From NCBI RefSeq assembly GCF_000478825.2, contig NZ_CP007542.1:2046001-2110000 (forward strand): 64,000 bases of DNA. The letters are read 5' to 3'. Of this stretch, positions 17,462 to 26,887 are shown piece after piece. Position numbers and translations under genes: made by a program. The notes below the pieces were generated by a model. It saw nothing but the letters and a program-made list of their open reading frames with translations, was not told where the DNA came from and searched no databases. This DNA comes from Synechocystis sp. PCC 6714 (lineage in GTDB: Bacteria; Cyanobacteriota; Cyanobacteriia; Cyanobacteriales; Microcystaceae). Each line of letters opens with the position of its first letter. Positions within the stretch are counted from its first letter, which is position 1.

Positions 17462-17659
17462 CTAGATGGCCTTGAGTTCGTCCTCAAAGAACCAGGTGGC
17501 AGTGCGGTCATCAAAGGAAACCACCGCCCCAATGCCACTGCCGTCCGTCATCTTAAAATCTTTAACGACACCGACTTTGCCCAGTTTACCTACCACATCG
17601 GGGGAAACCCGATCCCGCAGACGGTAAACCTTAACTTTTTGACCTATTTCAATCGTCAT
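17462..17659 (-). CDS. petP: Cytochrome b6f complex subunit PetP (DUF2862)
   Basis: A 65-residue SH3-like protein with the pattern EIGQKVKVYRLRDRVSPDVVGKLG and a C-terminal ATWFFEDELKAI. This is the DUF2862 family, identified as the peripheral PetP subunit of the cyanobacterial cytochrome b6f complex that modulates linear electron flow. It stands alone on the minus strand between the ArsA-like gene and the transaldolase gene. A frame on the opposite strand covers it but is a shadow. Confidence 0.85.
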   Translation of the reverse strand: MTIEIGQKVKVYRLRDRVSPDVVGKLGKVGVVKDFKMTDGSGIGAVVSFDDRTATWFFEDELKAI

Positions 17660-17903
17660 ATTGCTTAAATGGTGGTTAAGTAAAGAAACATTGCAATCCC
17701 CCTTAGTTTAGCGGAATCTGCGCCTTTCCCAGTCTTGGCCATGGCGACAAATGGGCAAAAAAATTGGCAACTTCATGGGGCCAGAACCAATCACTTCGAT
17801 GGGGATAAAACAGGATGCAGAGAAGAAAAGCAAAAAAGGGGAAATTTCCCCCATTGTTTACTTGCACACACTAAAGAAATCCAAACTTTGCTGGGCAGTC
17901 AAC

Positions 17904-19079
17904 CTAACCCACAGAAGCCAAACGGAAAGCAGCGCCCAAACCAGCGGACATTTCAGCGGCGGTGATTTTGCCATCATGGTCCCGGTCTAGGGCATCAAAA
18001 ACGACATCGGTGCCGGCCCATTCTTCCCTGGTGATGAAGCCATCCCCGTCCAAATCGTAGGCATGGAAAATTTCCTCTGCTCCATGCTTGATGTGTTCTT
18101 GACCATCCAGAACTTTTAACCGCTCTTCTAACAAATGCTCCAAAACTTCCAACGCTTTGGTAAAGCCGGCAATGCCTTCGGCTAGTTTTTCCGAGGCCAT
18201 GGGATCTTCGGTGTGCATTTTGTCGAAGGTAGTTTTATCCATAACAATTTTTTCAATGTCCTGGGGCACCCTAGTGGGGTCGAGTTTACGGGGTAAATCT
18301 CCTTCCGTGTTCCGCAGTTGATCCAATAATTGGGGGGAAATGGTCAATAGGTCACAGCCAGCCAATTCGATGATTTCGCCAATGTTGCGGAAGCTGGCCC
18401 CCATCACCTCAGTTTTGTAGCCAAACCGCTTGTAGTAGTTGTAAATGGTGGTGACGGATTGCACCCCGGGGTCTTCGTGGCTAGCATATTCTTTACCGGT
18501 ACTTTTTTTGTACCAGTCTAAAATGCGTCCCACAAAGGGGGAAATTAGGGTAACTTTGGCTTCGGCACAGGCGATCGCCTGGTGGAGACCAAACAGCAGA
18601 GTCAAATTGCAATGGATGCCTTCTTGTTCCAACACTTCCGCCGCCTTAATACCTTCCCAGGTGGAAGCAATTTTGATCAGAATTCGTTTTTTATCAATGC
18701 CGGCTTTGGCATATTCCCCGATGAGATAACGGGCTTTGGCAATGGTGGCTTCCGTATCGTAGGAAAGGCGTGCGTCCACCTCTGTAGAAACCCGGCCGGG
18801 GATAATTTGCAGAATTTTGAGGCCAAAGGCCACCGCCAAACGGTCAAATGCTAATTGGACAATGTCTTTAATAGGGGCATTTTCCCCGGCTTCATCTTTA
18901 GCTTTGAGCAGGGTGCTGTCCACAATTTCCTGATACTGGGGCATCTGGGCCGCCGCCGTGATCAAGGAAGGATTAGTGGTGGAATCCCTGGGGGTAAAGG
19001 TTTCAATGGCTTGGATGTCGCCGGTGTCGGCCACCACCACTGTAAATTGGCGCAGTTGTTCGAGGAGATTCTTACCCAT
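17904..19079 (-). CDS. tal: Transaldolase with C-terminal EF-hand pair
   Basis: Transfers a dihydroxyacetone unit between sugar phosphates in the pentose phosphate pathway. The catalytic Lys is K136 in [10 protein letters not shown]; the STTNPSLI motif is at residues 33-40. About 60 residues follow the normal end of the enzyme and contain two textbook calcium loops, [12 protein letters not shown] (342-353) and [12 protein letters not shown] (365-376). This EF-hand tail is known in cyanobacterial transaldolases and suggests calcium control. The long minus frame is complete from the ATG at 19079. Confidence 0.96.
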   Translation of the reverse strand: MGKNLLEQLRQFTVVVADTGDIQAIETFTPRDSTTNPSLITAAAQMPQYQEIVDSTLLKAKDEAGENAPIKDIVQLAFDRLAVAFGLKILQIIPGRVSTEVDARLSYDTEATIAKARYLIGEYAKAGIDKKRILIKIASTWEGIKAAEVLEQEGIHCNLTLLFGLHQAIACAEAKVTLISPFVGRILDWYKKSTGKEYASHEDPGVQSVTTIYNYYKRFGYKTEVMGASFRNIGEIIELAGCDLLTISPQLLDQLRNTEGDLPRKLDPTRVPQDIEKIVMDKTTFDKMHTEDPMASEKLAEGIAGFTKALEVLEHLLEERLKVLDGQEHIKHGAEEIFHAYDLDGDGFITREEWAGTDVVFDALDRDHDGKITAAEMSAGLGAAFRLASVG

Positions 19080-19259
19080 AATGGCGATTAAACAAGTTCA
19101 ACGTCTTTCCCTCCAATGGTAATGGTGATTCCCGAAAGCGAGCCTTCTTTGGACATCAAGATAATTTAAGCTAGGGAACGCCGATGCATTGCCGAACCCT
19201 AGGGGGCAAATCAACTTCGGATTACTGTTTACCATTTTTCAACCTCTGCAACTTTTGCC

Positions 19260-19829
19260 ATGGCCCAGGACTTAATTAAAGAACAATTACAAGGCGTTAA
19301 CCTGTTTCTAATCGGTATGATGGGCAGTGGTAAATCCACCGTCGGGCCTTTGTTGGCAGAACAGTTGGGGTACCGTTTTTTCGATGCCGATGTGTTGATT
19401 GAGCGCGTGGCCGGCAAGGCGATCGCCGACATTTTTGCGGAGGATGGGGAGGAGACTTTCCGGGATTTGGAAACGGAGGTGTTGGGGCATCTGGCGGCCC
19501 AGACCAGAAGCGTCATTGCCACCGGGGGCGGGGTGGTGCTAAGGCGACAAAATTGGAGTTATTTACACCATGGCCTTGTCATTTGGCTCGATTGTCCATT
19601 AGATCTATTGCTGACCAGGCTCCAGGGAGATGAAGCAAGGCCCCTGCTCCAGGTGGAAAATCTAGAGGCACGGTTAGAAAATTTATTGACCCAACGGCAA
19701 CCCCTCTACGCCCAGGCGGATCTCCGGTTTCCCTTGCAAGCGGATCAGGACCCCCTGGCGATCGCCGGGGAATTACTGGCTACCATCCCAGGACTGCTTA
19801 AACCCCAATGCAGTGCTGAACAAAATTGA
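19260..19829 (+). CDS. aroK: Shikimate kinase
   Basis: Phosphorylates shikimate with ATP in the aromatic amino-acid pathway. The P-loop is GMMGSGKST at residues 19-27, the shikimate-binding [10 protein letters not shown] follows at about 40, [11 protein letters not shown] is near 87, and the lid [10 protein letters not shown] near 121. At 189 residues it is a normal size. A DAHP synthase gene for the first step of the same pathway lies at 33.7 kb but is not linked. Confidence 0.95.
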   Translation: MAQDLIKEQLQGVNLFLIGMMGSGKSTVGPLLAEQLGYRFFDADVLIERVAGKAIADIFAEDGEETFRDLETEVLGHLAAQTRSVIATGGGVVLRRQNWSYLHHGLVIWLDCPLDLLLTRLQGDEARPLLQVENLEARLENLLTQRQPLYAQADLRFPLQADQDPLAIAGELLATIPGLLKPQCSAEQN

Positions 19830-19886
19830 CTGGGCAATGTCCCTAGGACGACCATGGTAAGATGATTAACTAATCTTTGACCCCTT

Positions 19887-19971
19887 GGAGAGGTGGCAGA
19901 GTGGTCGAATGCGCCCGACTTGAAATCGGGTTTGGGGAAACTCAACGTGGGTTCGAATCCCACCCTCTCCG
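19887..19971 (+). tRNA. tRNA-Ser (UGA anticodon)
   Basis: The acceptor stem GGAGAGG pairs with CCTCTCC, followed by discriminator G. The anticodon arm CCCGACTTGAAATCGGG has anticodon TGA. A long variable arm (TTTGGGGAAACTC region) marks it as class II, and the T arm has GTTCGAATCC. CCA is not encoded. It lies between aroK and hrcA. Confidence 0.96.
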
Positions 19972-20155
19972 CTTGTTTAAATTTCAACTCAATCTGATCA
20001 GTCTAAATAATCTAAACCTAGGGCTACTTGGTAACGAACCAAGCAAATCCCGGGCGATTATTTTATAATCTAGTTTTTTTAGCGACTTTTTCAATCTCAA
20101 TCCCGGTTTGACAACTCCAGTTTTAATATCTAGTCTTTAGCCCGCATAGGAAACA

Positions 20156-21292
20156 ATGGTGAAGCCCCTCCGCTTAAACGATCGCCATCAGCAAATTCTC
20201 CGCGCCACCGTCCAGCACTACATCGCCACCGCCGAGCCTGTGGGCTCCCAAACCCTGGCCCAGGAATATCAATTTGCCGTCAGTTCCGCCACCATTCGCA
20301 ATGCCCTCGGCCAGCTAGAAAAAGCCGGTTTGCTCTACCAACCCCATGTGTCCGCCGGCCGGGTTCCCTCTGATTCCGGTTACCGCATTTATGTCGATAA
20401 TCTTCTGACCTGGAGCGATCGCCAAAGCCGCACGGTCAAACAACGGTTAGAAAGTGAAATTAACGGTGATAATTGGCACTTTGAAGCGCTAATTCAAAGA
20501 ATGGGTCAGATTTTAGCTAGCTTAAGCGGTTATATCGCCCTAATTACCTTTCCCCAAACAGAAACGGTGCAATTGCGGCATTTACAGTTAATGCTGTTGC
20601 CATCCAACCAAATATTAATCATTCTGGTGACCGACAGTTACCACACCCACTCTCTCACCCTTGACTTACCCTCCACCATGGAAGCAAAAGAGCAGGGAGA
20701 ATTGGAGCAGGAATTGGGGATTTTCTCTAATTTTCTTAATGCCCAATTACGGGGTAAGAATCTTTCCGAGCTAAGCCATTTAGATTGGCGGGAACTAGAC
20801 CAAAAATTTAGTATCTATGCCGACTTTTTACAGGATTTACAACAGCAACTCAAACCGCTTCTGCAACGACGTATGACAGCCCCCCTGGTAGTTCACGGGG
20901 TTTCTAAGGTGATCCAACAACCGGAATTTTCCCAGCTAGAGCAAGTCCAGATGTTGTTGTATCTGCTGGAACAGGAACAGGAGCAATTATTTTCCGTACT
21001 ATTCGACCCCGATGATTATGGAGATAACCTGGCTAACTTGGGCCAGGAAATCAATTTAGTAACCGGGGAAACTGTCCCTAGACCCCGTCCAGTGGTCACT
21101 CTCCGCATTGGCGCAGAAAACCCCCTGGAATCCATGCATCCTTGCACGTTAGTGTCTGCTATTTATTGCCAACAGCAGGTACCAGTGGGGAGTGTGAGCA
21201 TTTTGGGCCCTACCCGCATGGTCTATCAGCAAACCATTCCGTTGGTGGAAAAGGCCGCTGAATGTTTATCGGCAGCGTTGAGCAAAAATTAG
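20156..21292 (+). CDS. hrcA: Heat-inducible transcription repressor HrcA
   Basis: Represses groE-class heat-shock genes by binding the CIRCE operator. The N-terminal winged helix contains NDRHQQILRATVQHYIATAEPVGS and SSATIRNALGQLEKAGLL with SAGRVPSDSGYRIYV, which is diagnostic. The C-terminal HrcA domain ends with VSILGPTRMVYQQTIPLVEKAAECLS. At 378 residues it is slightly longer than many homologues. No CIRCE inverted repeat was recognised in front of hrcA itself or elsewhere in the window. Confidence 0.95.
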   Translation: MVKPLRLNDRHQQILRATVQHYIATAEPVGSQTLAQEYQFAVSSATIRNALGQLEKAGLLYQPHVSAGRVPSDSGYRIYVDNLLTWSDRQSRTVKQRLESEINGDNWHFEALIQRMGQILASLSGYIALITFPQTETVQLRHLQLMLLPSNQILIILVTDSYHTHSLTLDLPSTMEAKEQGELEQELGIFSNFLNAQLRGKNLSELSHLDWRELDQKFSIYADFLQDLQQQLKPLLQRRMTAPLVVHGVSKVIQQPEFSQLEQVQMLLYLLEQEQEQLFSVLFDPDDYGDNLANLGQEINLVTGETVPRPRPVVTLRIGAENPLESMHPCTLVSAIYCQQQVPVGSVSILGPTRMVYQQTIPLVEKAAECLSAALSKN

Positions 21293-21669
21293 CTCTATAA
21301 AAAGGGAGTCCCATAGCCCGCCCCATAGCCCCATAGCCCCATAGCCCCATAGAAAGGGTGGCTCAGTTGAAAGCGGTCAGGATCGTGTCAACTAAACCAG
21401 GTGAAGCAACACAACAACAGGACTAGATCACCCAAAGAGTAATGCCAATAGGCTTTGCTCCATCCTTGTGTTAACAATGGAATTTCTAATTTATAAGGTA
21501 CTGTTATTAACTGAGTATTTGTACGTTTATTTAGAATCAAATGTGGCAAAAAGTGAGCTGTTTAGGGCAATTTCAATTTTAAAATCCTTATTTGGAAAGG
21601 GTTCTAATGATTATTCGTCCTAACCGTCCCGATCTTTGCTATGGATGATACGAACCAGTACCTTCCAAC
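21293..21669. other. Intergenic region of 377 bp with a short tandem repeat
   Basis: Between the convergent ends of hrcA and cysH. It holds a short tandem repeat at 21321-21352 (separate entry) and otherwise AT-rich DNA with no gene that I can support. Confidence 0.4.
21321..21352. repeat. Four tandem copies of an 8-bp unit
   Basis: CCCCATAG is repeated four times without interruption at 21321-21352, preceded by a partial unit (CCCATAG) at 21310-21316. It is just downstream of hrcA. Such a repeat is likely to change copy number by slippage. It has no spacers and is not a CRISPR. Confidence 0.9.
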
Positions 21670-22419
21670 TTATAAAGCACTGGAATCCAAACTCTGGCCA
21701 GCCTCCGGGGACAAGGGCAAATGTAAACCGCATTCCTGTTTTAGGCCATGGAAACGGGTGTCCCTTTCATCTTCATCGTGGGCCATCAGGGGTCGACTGG
21801 AGTGCCAATCCCCCACCGAAACATAACCTTGGTCAAAAAAGGGATGGTAGGGTAAATCGTGGGCAGTGAGATACTCATAAACCATCTTGGAATTCCAATC
21901 CAAAATGGGGAGGACCTTATACTGATTACCCTGGAGATCCACTGGTTTCAGATTCTGACGGTGGCGAGTTTGATCCCTCCTCAACCCCGTCAACCAGGCG
22001 ATCGCCTCTAGTTCTTTTAGCGCCCTCTGCATTGGTTCAACTTTACGAATTTGATCATAGCGGTTGAGGGATTCTATATCCTTCTGTTGCCAGAGCTTGC
22101 CGTACAGAGCTTCCATGCGAGCTGGGCTGAGGGGGGATTGGTAGACCTTTAAATTTAGCTGTAACCGTTCAGTCAACTGATCTGCAAACTGATAGGTTTC
22201 CAATGGCAAATAGCCCGTATCAATCCAGATAACGGGAATATCGGGAATAACACTGGTCACTAAATGGAGCATCACCGCCGCTTGAATGCCAAAACTTGTA
22301 CTCATCACCAAGCCGGGGCCAAAGGTCTGGTCTGCCCAGGCAATAATTTGTTGAGCGGTAGCGTTTTCCAACTCCGTTTGCAGGGTAGGTAAATCGAGCT
22401 TAGTGAGAGTATTGATCAT
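21670..22419 (-). CDS. cysH: Phosphoadenosine phosphosulfate (PAPS) reductase
   Basis: Reduces PAPS to sulfite with thioredoxin in assimilatory sulfate reduction. The PP-loop-like [14 protein letters not shown] is at about residue 40, [12 protein letters not shown] near 70, and the catalytic C-terminal ECGLHLPL near 232. The paired cysteines that bind the [4Fe-4S] cluster in APS reductases are missing, so the substrate is PAPS, as in enteric CysH. The last residues past ECGLH extend only slightly. Confidence 0.93.
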   Translation of the reverse strand: MINTLTKLDLPTLQTELENATAQQIIAWADQTFGPGLVMSTSFGIQAAVMLHLVTSVIPDIPVIWIDTGYLPLETYQFADQLTERLQLNLKVYQSPLSPARMEALYGKLWQQKDIESLNRYDQIRKVEPMQRALKELEAIAWLTGLRRDQTRHRQNLKPVDLQGNQYKVLPILDWNSKMVYEYLTAHDLPYHPFFDQGYVSVGDWHSSRPLMAHDEDERDTRFHGLKQECGLHLPLSPEAGQSLDSSAL

Positions 22420-22572
22420 CAGTGGGCGATGGGAGATCGTAGGTAAAGGTCTTGGTGAAACTGTCGTGCAAGAATAAATGGCAGGACAAAAAATTGTTAA
22501 CCCCAGTGGGGTCGGGTCAGCAAAAATTGAAGAATGTTAATCTGGTTCACTTACCAACCCCAATGCGAAAGA

Positions 22573-23154
22573 CTAATTCTGGGCCGAAGCTGCCTTTTGC
22601 TGTTCCGTTAGCAGTGCCTGATCCCGGCGACGTTTTTTGGCATAGAGTTGGATGGAAGCGGCCATGGCAATAACCAAAGCCACAATTAACCAGGTGGTGG
22701 CATCTAGGGGTAAGTTGTTTTTAAAAACCGCCAACAATACAATCACCACCAGCAGAATGGTGGGAGCTTCGTTCAAGGCTCGGAATTGCTGTCCACTCCA
22801 TTGACATTCTCCCTGGGCCAGTTTTTTCATTACCCAGCCACAGTAAAAATGGTAGAGCAAAAGTAATGCCACAAAGGTGAGTTTGATGTGGAGCCAACCG
22901 GATTTGAGGATTTCGGGCTCTGTGGAAATTAGACCGATCGCCATGGCCACACTAACGACCATGCCAGGGGTGGTGATGATGTTGTAGAGCCGTTTTTCCA
23001 TCAACTCATACTGTTTCTTGAGAATGGTTTTGGCCGGTTCTGGCTCCTGGTCTGCTTCGGCGTGGTAAACGAAAAGACGCACCAGATAGAATAATCCAGC
23101 AAACCAAACAACAATGCCAATCAGGTGGAAGGCTTTAAACCAGTAGTAGGCCAT
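22573..23154 (-). CDS. hemJ: Protoporphyrinogen IX oxidase HemJ
   Basis: A four-helix membrane enzyme that oxidises protoporphyrinogen IX to protoporphyrin IX in heme and chlorophyll synthesis in most cyanobacteria. It begins MAYYWFKAFHLIGIVVWFAGLF with the conserved His10, and has WLHIKLTFVALLLLYHFYCG with two further histidines. The open frame reaches 23211, but the ATG at 23154 gives about 193 residues, the family length. The C-terminus is basic and cytoplasmic. Confidence 0.93.
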   Translation of the reverse strand: MAYYWFKAFHLIGIVVWFAGLFYLVRLFVYHAEADQEPEPAKTILKKQYELMEKRLYNIITTPGMVVSVAMAIGLISTEPEILKSGWLHIKLTFVALLLLYHFYCGWVMKKLAQGECQWSGQQFRALNEAPTILLVVIVLLAVFKNNLPLDATTWLIVALVIAMAASIQLYAKKRRRDQALLTEQQKAASAQN

Positions 23155-23298
23155 GGTGAACGTTGACGGTGGACAGAGGAGGACAAATGCTTGCGGTTGG
23201 GAATTCCCCAAGGAAGGGGCGAGTTATTCAATCAAACCCAAGGGGGCCATTATATCGCCTCCCCTAATCCCAAACCATTCTGCCCAGGCCCATCAAGC

Positions 23299-24774
23299 CT
23301 AAAAGCTACCACTCCCACCAGAGGCAGGAATACGGAGGCAATATTTTTTTTCGTCTCCCCAACGGCGCTGGTTTAGCCAATGGGGGATTTGATCCGTCAC
23401 CACTTGGGCGGGGCCTAGTTGACCCAATTGTCGGGCCCTTTGGTAGTGGAAACTGCATTGCAGGGCATGATCCAATTTCTGGGCCAATGTTTCCTTTCCG
23501 GCGATCGCCAAGGATAACCCATACAAAATGTAATGGGGTTGGGGGACTTGGGTTGGCACTAAGTAGAGATGACAATTACTGGGGATAAGCCCCAGATTAG
23601 CCAACGTTTGGGCGACAAATTCTTCCGTCAATTTTTCCCCCACCATGTCGCTGACCTGATCGCCACGGCCCACTAACGTTAGACAAGGAGTTTCGAAATA
23701 CCAATGGGAAACCTGGAGGCGATCGCCAAGGCGGTAACGGTATAACCCCCCCAAAGTCGAAATTATTAATTCATAAATTGGTCCCCTTTTTAACTCCGAT
23801 AAATCCAAAATAGTGCCATCGGGGGCAATGAATTCCAACACAACTTGATTCACCAAAGGTACAAATCCCTTGGCTTTGATCAGAGGAATAGTAATGGGAG
23901 CTTCGGTGGCTAATAATCCCTTACCCTGGATTAATACATTGGGAAAATAAGTTTGTAAAATCCGCGCTTGTTCGGCGGCAAATAGTTGATCCCAGCAGGA
24001 AATAAGTTTTAACATCGGCCACACCGCTGACCAATCAATCTCCTCTTTTTGCAAGACTTCACGTCTATTGCCATCAAGGCGATCGCCCAGGGCCATAATT
24101 AACCTTTGTCGATGCTGGGCCATGAATTCTAATTGTACGGTCAAAAATGTGGGACTCCAGAGGGAAATAATTTCCAAATCTGGGGTCGCCAATAAAGCTA
24201 AAGCTAGAACCCAACGAAAAGCTTCCCCATTGGGGAAATGGGCACCGACCCTAACCAAAAAACGTCGACTGAGCCACCGCAGAGGTCCCGTCAAATAATC
24301 GGTGTCGTCAATGCCAGCAGGGCGATCGCCAAGGGTGGGAGAAATACAAGCGTAGGTTTTACCCGTGCAAAAATTGGGACCATGGTGGAGCAAATCATAG
24401 GCCCAGACAGAGAACATAAAAGTAAAAGTACTGAGCAGACTACGGGTATAGGGAATGTGTTTATTTGCCCCGGCACTACCCGAAGTTTGTTGCCAAGAGA
24501 GAATTTTTTCAGGGGTAATAATGCCTTGTCGAGGCAATGCTTTTTGTTTTTCTAACCAGGGGGAAAAATTCCCATAATTAACCAAGGGAATGGCAGACCA
24601 AGGAGAATTTTGTTTAATACCGATAGATTGGCCGTAACTGGTGCGAGCTAAGCGCTTAATAAGCTTGGTTTTTAACTGCTCTTGCTCGACTTGGGGTTGG
24701 GCTAATGCGGCTTGAAAACGATTAAAGCTTGGCTGTAGTAGGTATCTACCAATAATTAAAAGAAAATCATCCAT
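23299..24774 (-). CDS. GH3-family acyl-adenylating enzyme
   Basis: A member of the GH3 branch of the ANL superfamily, best known from plant amido synthetases that join jasmonate or auxin to amino acids. The ATP-binding loop is SWQQTSGSAGANKHIPYT at about residues 90-107, the core motif GGLYRYRLGD is near 330, and LVGRGDQVSDMVGEKLTEEFV near 350 starts the mobile C-terminal domain. The ATG at 24774 is preferred to the GTG six codons upstream. The bacterial substrates of this family are unknown. It stands divergent from the response regulator at 25036. Confidence 0.85.
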   Translation of the reverse strand: MDDFLLIIGRYLLQPSFNRFQAALAQPQVEQEQLKTKLIKRLARTSYGQSIGIKQNSPWSAIPLVNYGNFSPWLEKQKALPRQGIITPEKILSWQQTSGSAGANKHIPYTRSLLSTFTFMFSVWAYDLLHHGPNFCTGKTYACISPTLGDRPAGIDDTDYLTGPLRWLSRRFLVRVGAHFPNGEAFRWVLALALLATPDLEIISLWSPTFLTVQLEFMAQHRQRLIMALGDRLDGNRREVLQKEEIDWSAVWPMLKLISCWDQLFAAEQARILQTYFPNVLIQGKGLLATEAPITIPLIKAKGFVPLVNQVVLEFIAPDGTILDLSELKRGPIYELIISTLGGLYRYRLGDRLQVSHWYFETPCLTLVGRGDQVSDMVGEKLTEEFVAQTLANLGLIPSNCHLYLVPTQVPQPHYILYGLSLAIAGKETLAQKLDHALQCSFHYQRARQLGQLGPAQVVTDQIPHWLNQRRWGDEKKYCLRIPASGGSGSF

Positions 24775-25035
24775 GGAAATTAGTTGGCCCACTAATTTTT
24801 TGATTGCCTAGTTTTATAACAACCAATCAAACACAATTGAGTAAATACTGAAATTATAGTTGGGTAAAAGTAAATATCAGCTAAAATTGGCTTATTAATC
24901 GCATTTTCTCCGTAATTCTGCGGATAAGTTTAGATAAATAATCATGAAGAATTGCTAAGAAGAGAGACTTTGTTCGGTAAACTGGTACCGAATCCTTTAT
25001 TTTTCCAGTTCCTATGCAGCATCTGTATCTAGACT

Positions 25036-25764
25036 ATGACCTCCACAGCGGTGCCCGATAAAATCCTTGTGGTTGACGACGACCATGCCATTCTTCTCCT
25101 AATTTCCCGTTTTCTCCAGAGCCATAATTACCAAGTGGAAACCGCTGACACTGCGGCGATCGCCAGGGAGAAATTTACTCGATTCAAACCGGATTTGGTG
25201 ATTTTAGATGTTAATCTTCCCGACGGCAATGGTTTTAACCTCTGTCAGGAAATGCGTAGTGTGCGGACATTGGTGATGATGCTCACTTGTCTGAGGGATC
25301 GTAACCATATACTCGAAGGTTTTGAACAGGGGGCGGACGCCTACCTCACTAAGCCACTGGATTTGCCCGTGTTCCACGCCAAAATTAGGGCTTTGCTCAA
25401 CCGTCACCTACCGGTGGTTGAATTCCCCGTGGCATCAACGTTTACCCAGGCCCTGATTACCATTGGTAACCTCACCATCAACGGCGATCGATGCGAAGTC
25501 ACCCGTAAAGGTAACCTCGTTCCCCTGACCCTTTTGGAGTATCAACTGCTCTATTTTTTGGCTACCCACCCCGAAAAAGTCTGGAGCCGTCAGGAACTAA
25601 TCACCTCCGTTTGGCAAAATCAGCTTGGGGAAACTGTTGAACGGAAAGTAGATGTACATATTGGGCAAATTCGTCGCAAAATTGGTAGCCCGGAAAATCA
25701 GTGTATTCGCACCATTCGCGGTAAGGGTTATGTTTTCCAACACGCCCCCACAGGACAAGATTGA
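25036..25764 (+). CDS. OmpR-family response regulator
   Basis: A two-component transcription factor. The receiver domain begins DKILVVDDDHAI (acidic pair 14-16), with phospho-acceptor D58 in LVILDVN, switch Thr in MMLTCLRD and Lys in LTKPLDLP. The C-terminal winged helix (about 135-235) has LTLLEYQLLYFLATHPEKVWSRQELI, VDVHIGQIRRKIG and TIRGKGYVF. No histidine kinase is adjacent, so the partner is unknown. The divergent GH3-family gene is a possible target by position only. Confidence 0.93.
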   Translation: MTSTAVPDKILVVDDDHAILLLISRFLQSHNYQVETADTAAIAREKFTRFKPDLVILDVNLPDGNGFNLCQEMRSVRTLVMMLTCLRDRNHILEGFEQGADAYLTKPLDLPVFHAKIRALLNRHLPVVEFPVASTFTQALITIGNLTINGDRCEVTRKGNLVPLTLLEYQLLYFLATHPEKVWSRQELITSVWQNQLGETVERKVDVHIGQIRRKIGSPENQCIRTIRGKGYVFQHAPTGQD

Positions 25765-25824
25765 ACTCTTGCCTCAAAATCAGTGGGAAACCCAACCTTC
25801 GACCATTTTAATCACCGTTGTCAG

Positions 25825-26715
25825 CTAAAAATATTTTTCTGTCGATCGGATTCCAGCGAAAATTTTCGATTTCAGTAGCCCGGCAAAAATAGCGCTGCTG
25901 AGGAACATAACGATGGAATAAATCGCAGCGGGAATGGCCATCATGGGATTGTTTAAAAGGGTTGTGGCAATGGCGATCGCCAACGTGCCGTTTTGGATAC
26001 CCACTTCAATGGTGATGGATTTTCGCTCTGCCAACCCCAGCCCGACTAGCATCGCAATGCCGTAGCCGAGGGCCATGGTTAGCAAATTTAGAGTGATAGT
26101 CACGCCCCCCACCTGCAGGAAAAATCCTGCCAAGTTTTGTCGCTCTTTTACTAGAATAGCAACGATAATAGTGCCGAGAAAAAATAGAGAAAGCCACTTA
26201 ACATTTTGCTCAATTAATGTAGCTAATTTTGGGAAAAAGTGGTAAAAAATCATCCCCAAACTAACGGGGACAATGGTAATTACGGCAATTTGTAGAACAG
26301 TTTTTAAAAAGGGTAGTTGGAGAGCAAACTGTTCCCCCATAAAATAGTTGGCGGACAGGTTAACCACCAGGGGAATGGTAATGATGGTAACTAAACTACT
26401 AATGGCAGTTAAAGTAATGGAAAGGGCAACGTTTCCTTTGAGCAAATAGGTAATGACATTGGAAGTAGAGCCACCGGGACAGGCGGCTAGAATCATCACA
26501 CCTACTGCTAATTCCGGGGATAAGGAGAATAACGATGCCAAGGCAAATCCCACCAGGGGCAACATCACCAATTGAGCGATTAAACCGATCACAACAGCTT
26601 TTGGTTCTAGCCAAATTCGGTTAAAGTCCTTAATAGTCAGACCAAGCCCCATGCCAAGCATAATCAAGAAAAGGGCTAGGGGCAAAAAAATTGTTGTTAA
26701 AAAATTGGACTCCAT
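25825..26715 (-). CDS. Bile acid:sodium symporter (BASS) family transporter
   Basis: A 296-residue inner-membrane protein with about nine or ten hydrophobic helices. It carries the family motif MILAACPGGSTSNVITYLLKGNVALSI and the second crossover ERKSITIEVGIQNGTLAIAIATTLL, which form the sodium sites. In cyanobacteria and plastids such proteins move organic anions such as pyruvate, or other carboxylates. The exact substrate cannot be read from sequence. Confidence 0.92.
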   Translation of the reverse strand: MESNFLTTIFLPLALFLIMLGMGLGLTIKDFNRIWLEPKAVVIGLIAQLVMLPLVGFALASLFSLSPELAVGVMILAACPGGSTSNVITYLLKGNVALSITLTAISSLVTIITIPLVVNLSANYFMGEQFALQLPFLKTVLQIAVITIVPVSLGMIFYHFFPKLATLIEQNVKWLSLFFLGTIIVAILVKERQNLAGFFLQVGGVTITLNLLTMALGYGIAMLVGLGLAERKSITIEVGIQNGTLAIAIATTLLNNPMMAIPAAIYSIVMFLSSAIFAGLLKSKIFAGIRSTEKYF

Positions 26716-26887
26716 GGGAGCAGAATCTGAGTATTAATATAAAGAATATAAAGTTAGTAACGTCGGGGAAGCTACTCGCTAAGCTGAAGAAGTAAACCTG
26801 CTTCTCTTTGTTCCAACAACATAAAAAAATAAGAAAAAGTTAAAATAATAAAATTAAAAAAAGAAAGAATTTGATCCCCGAAACCCA

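Noticed and set aside
21321-21352. CCCCATAG repeat array considered as a CRISPR or regulatory array
   Set aside because: The unit is only 8 bp with no spacers; it is a simple tandem repeat.
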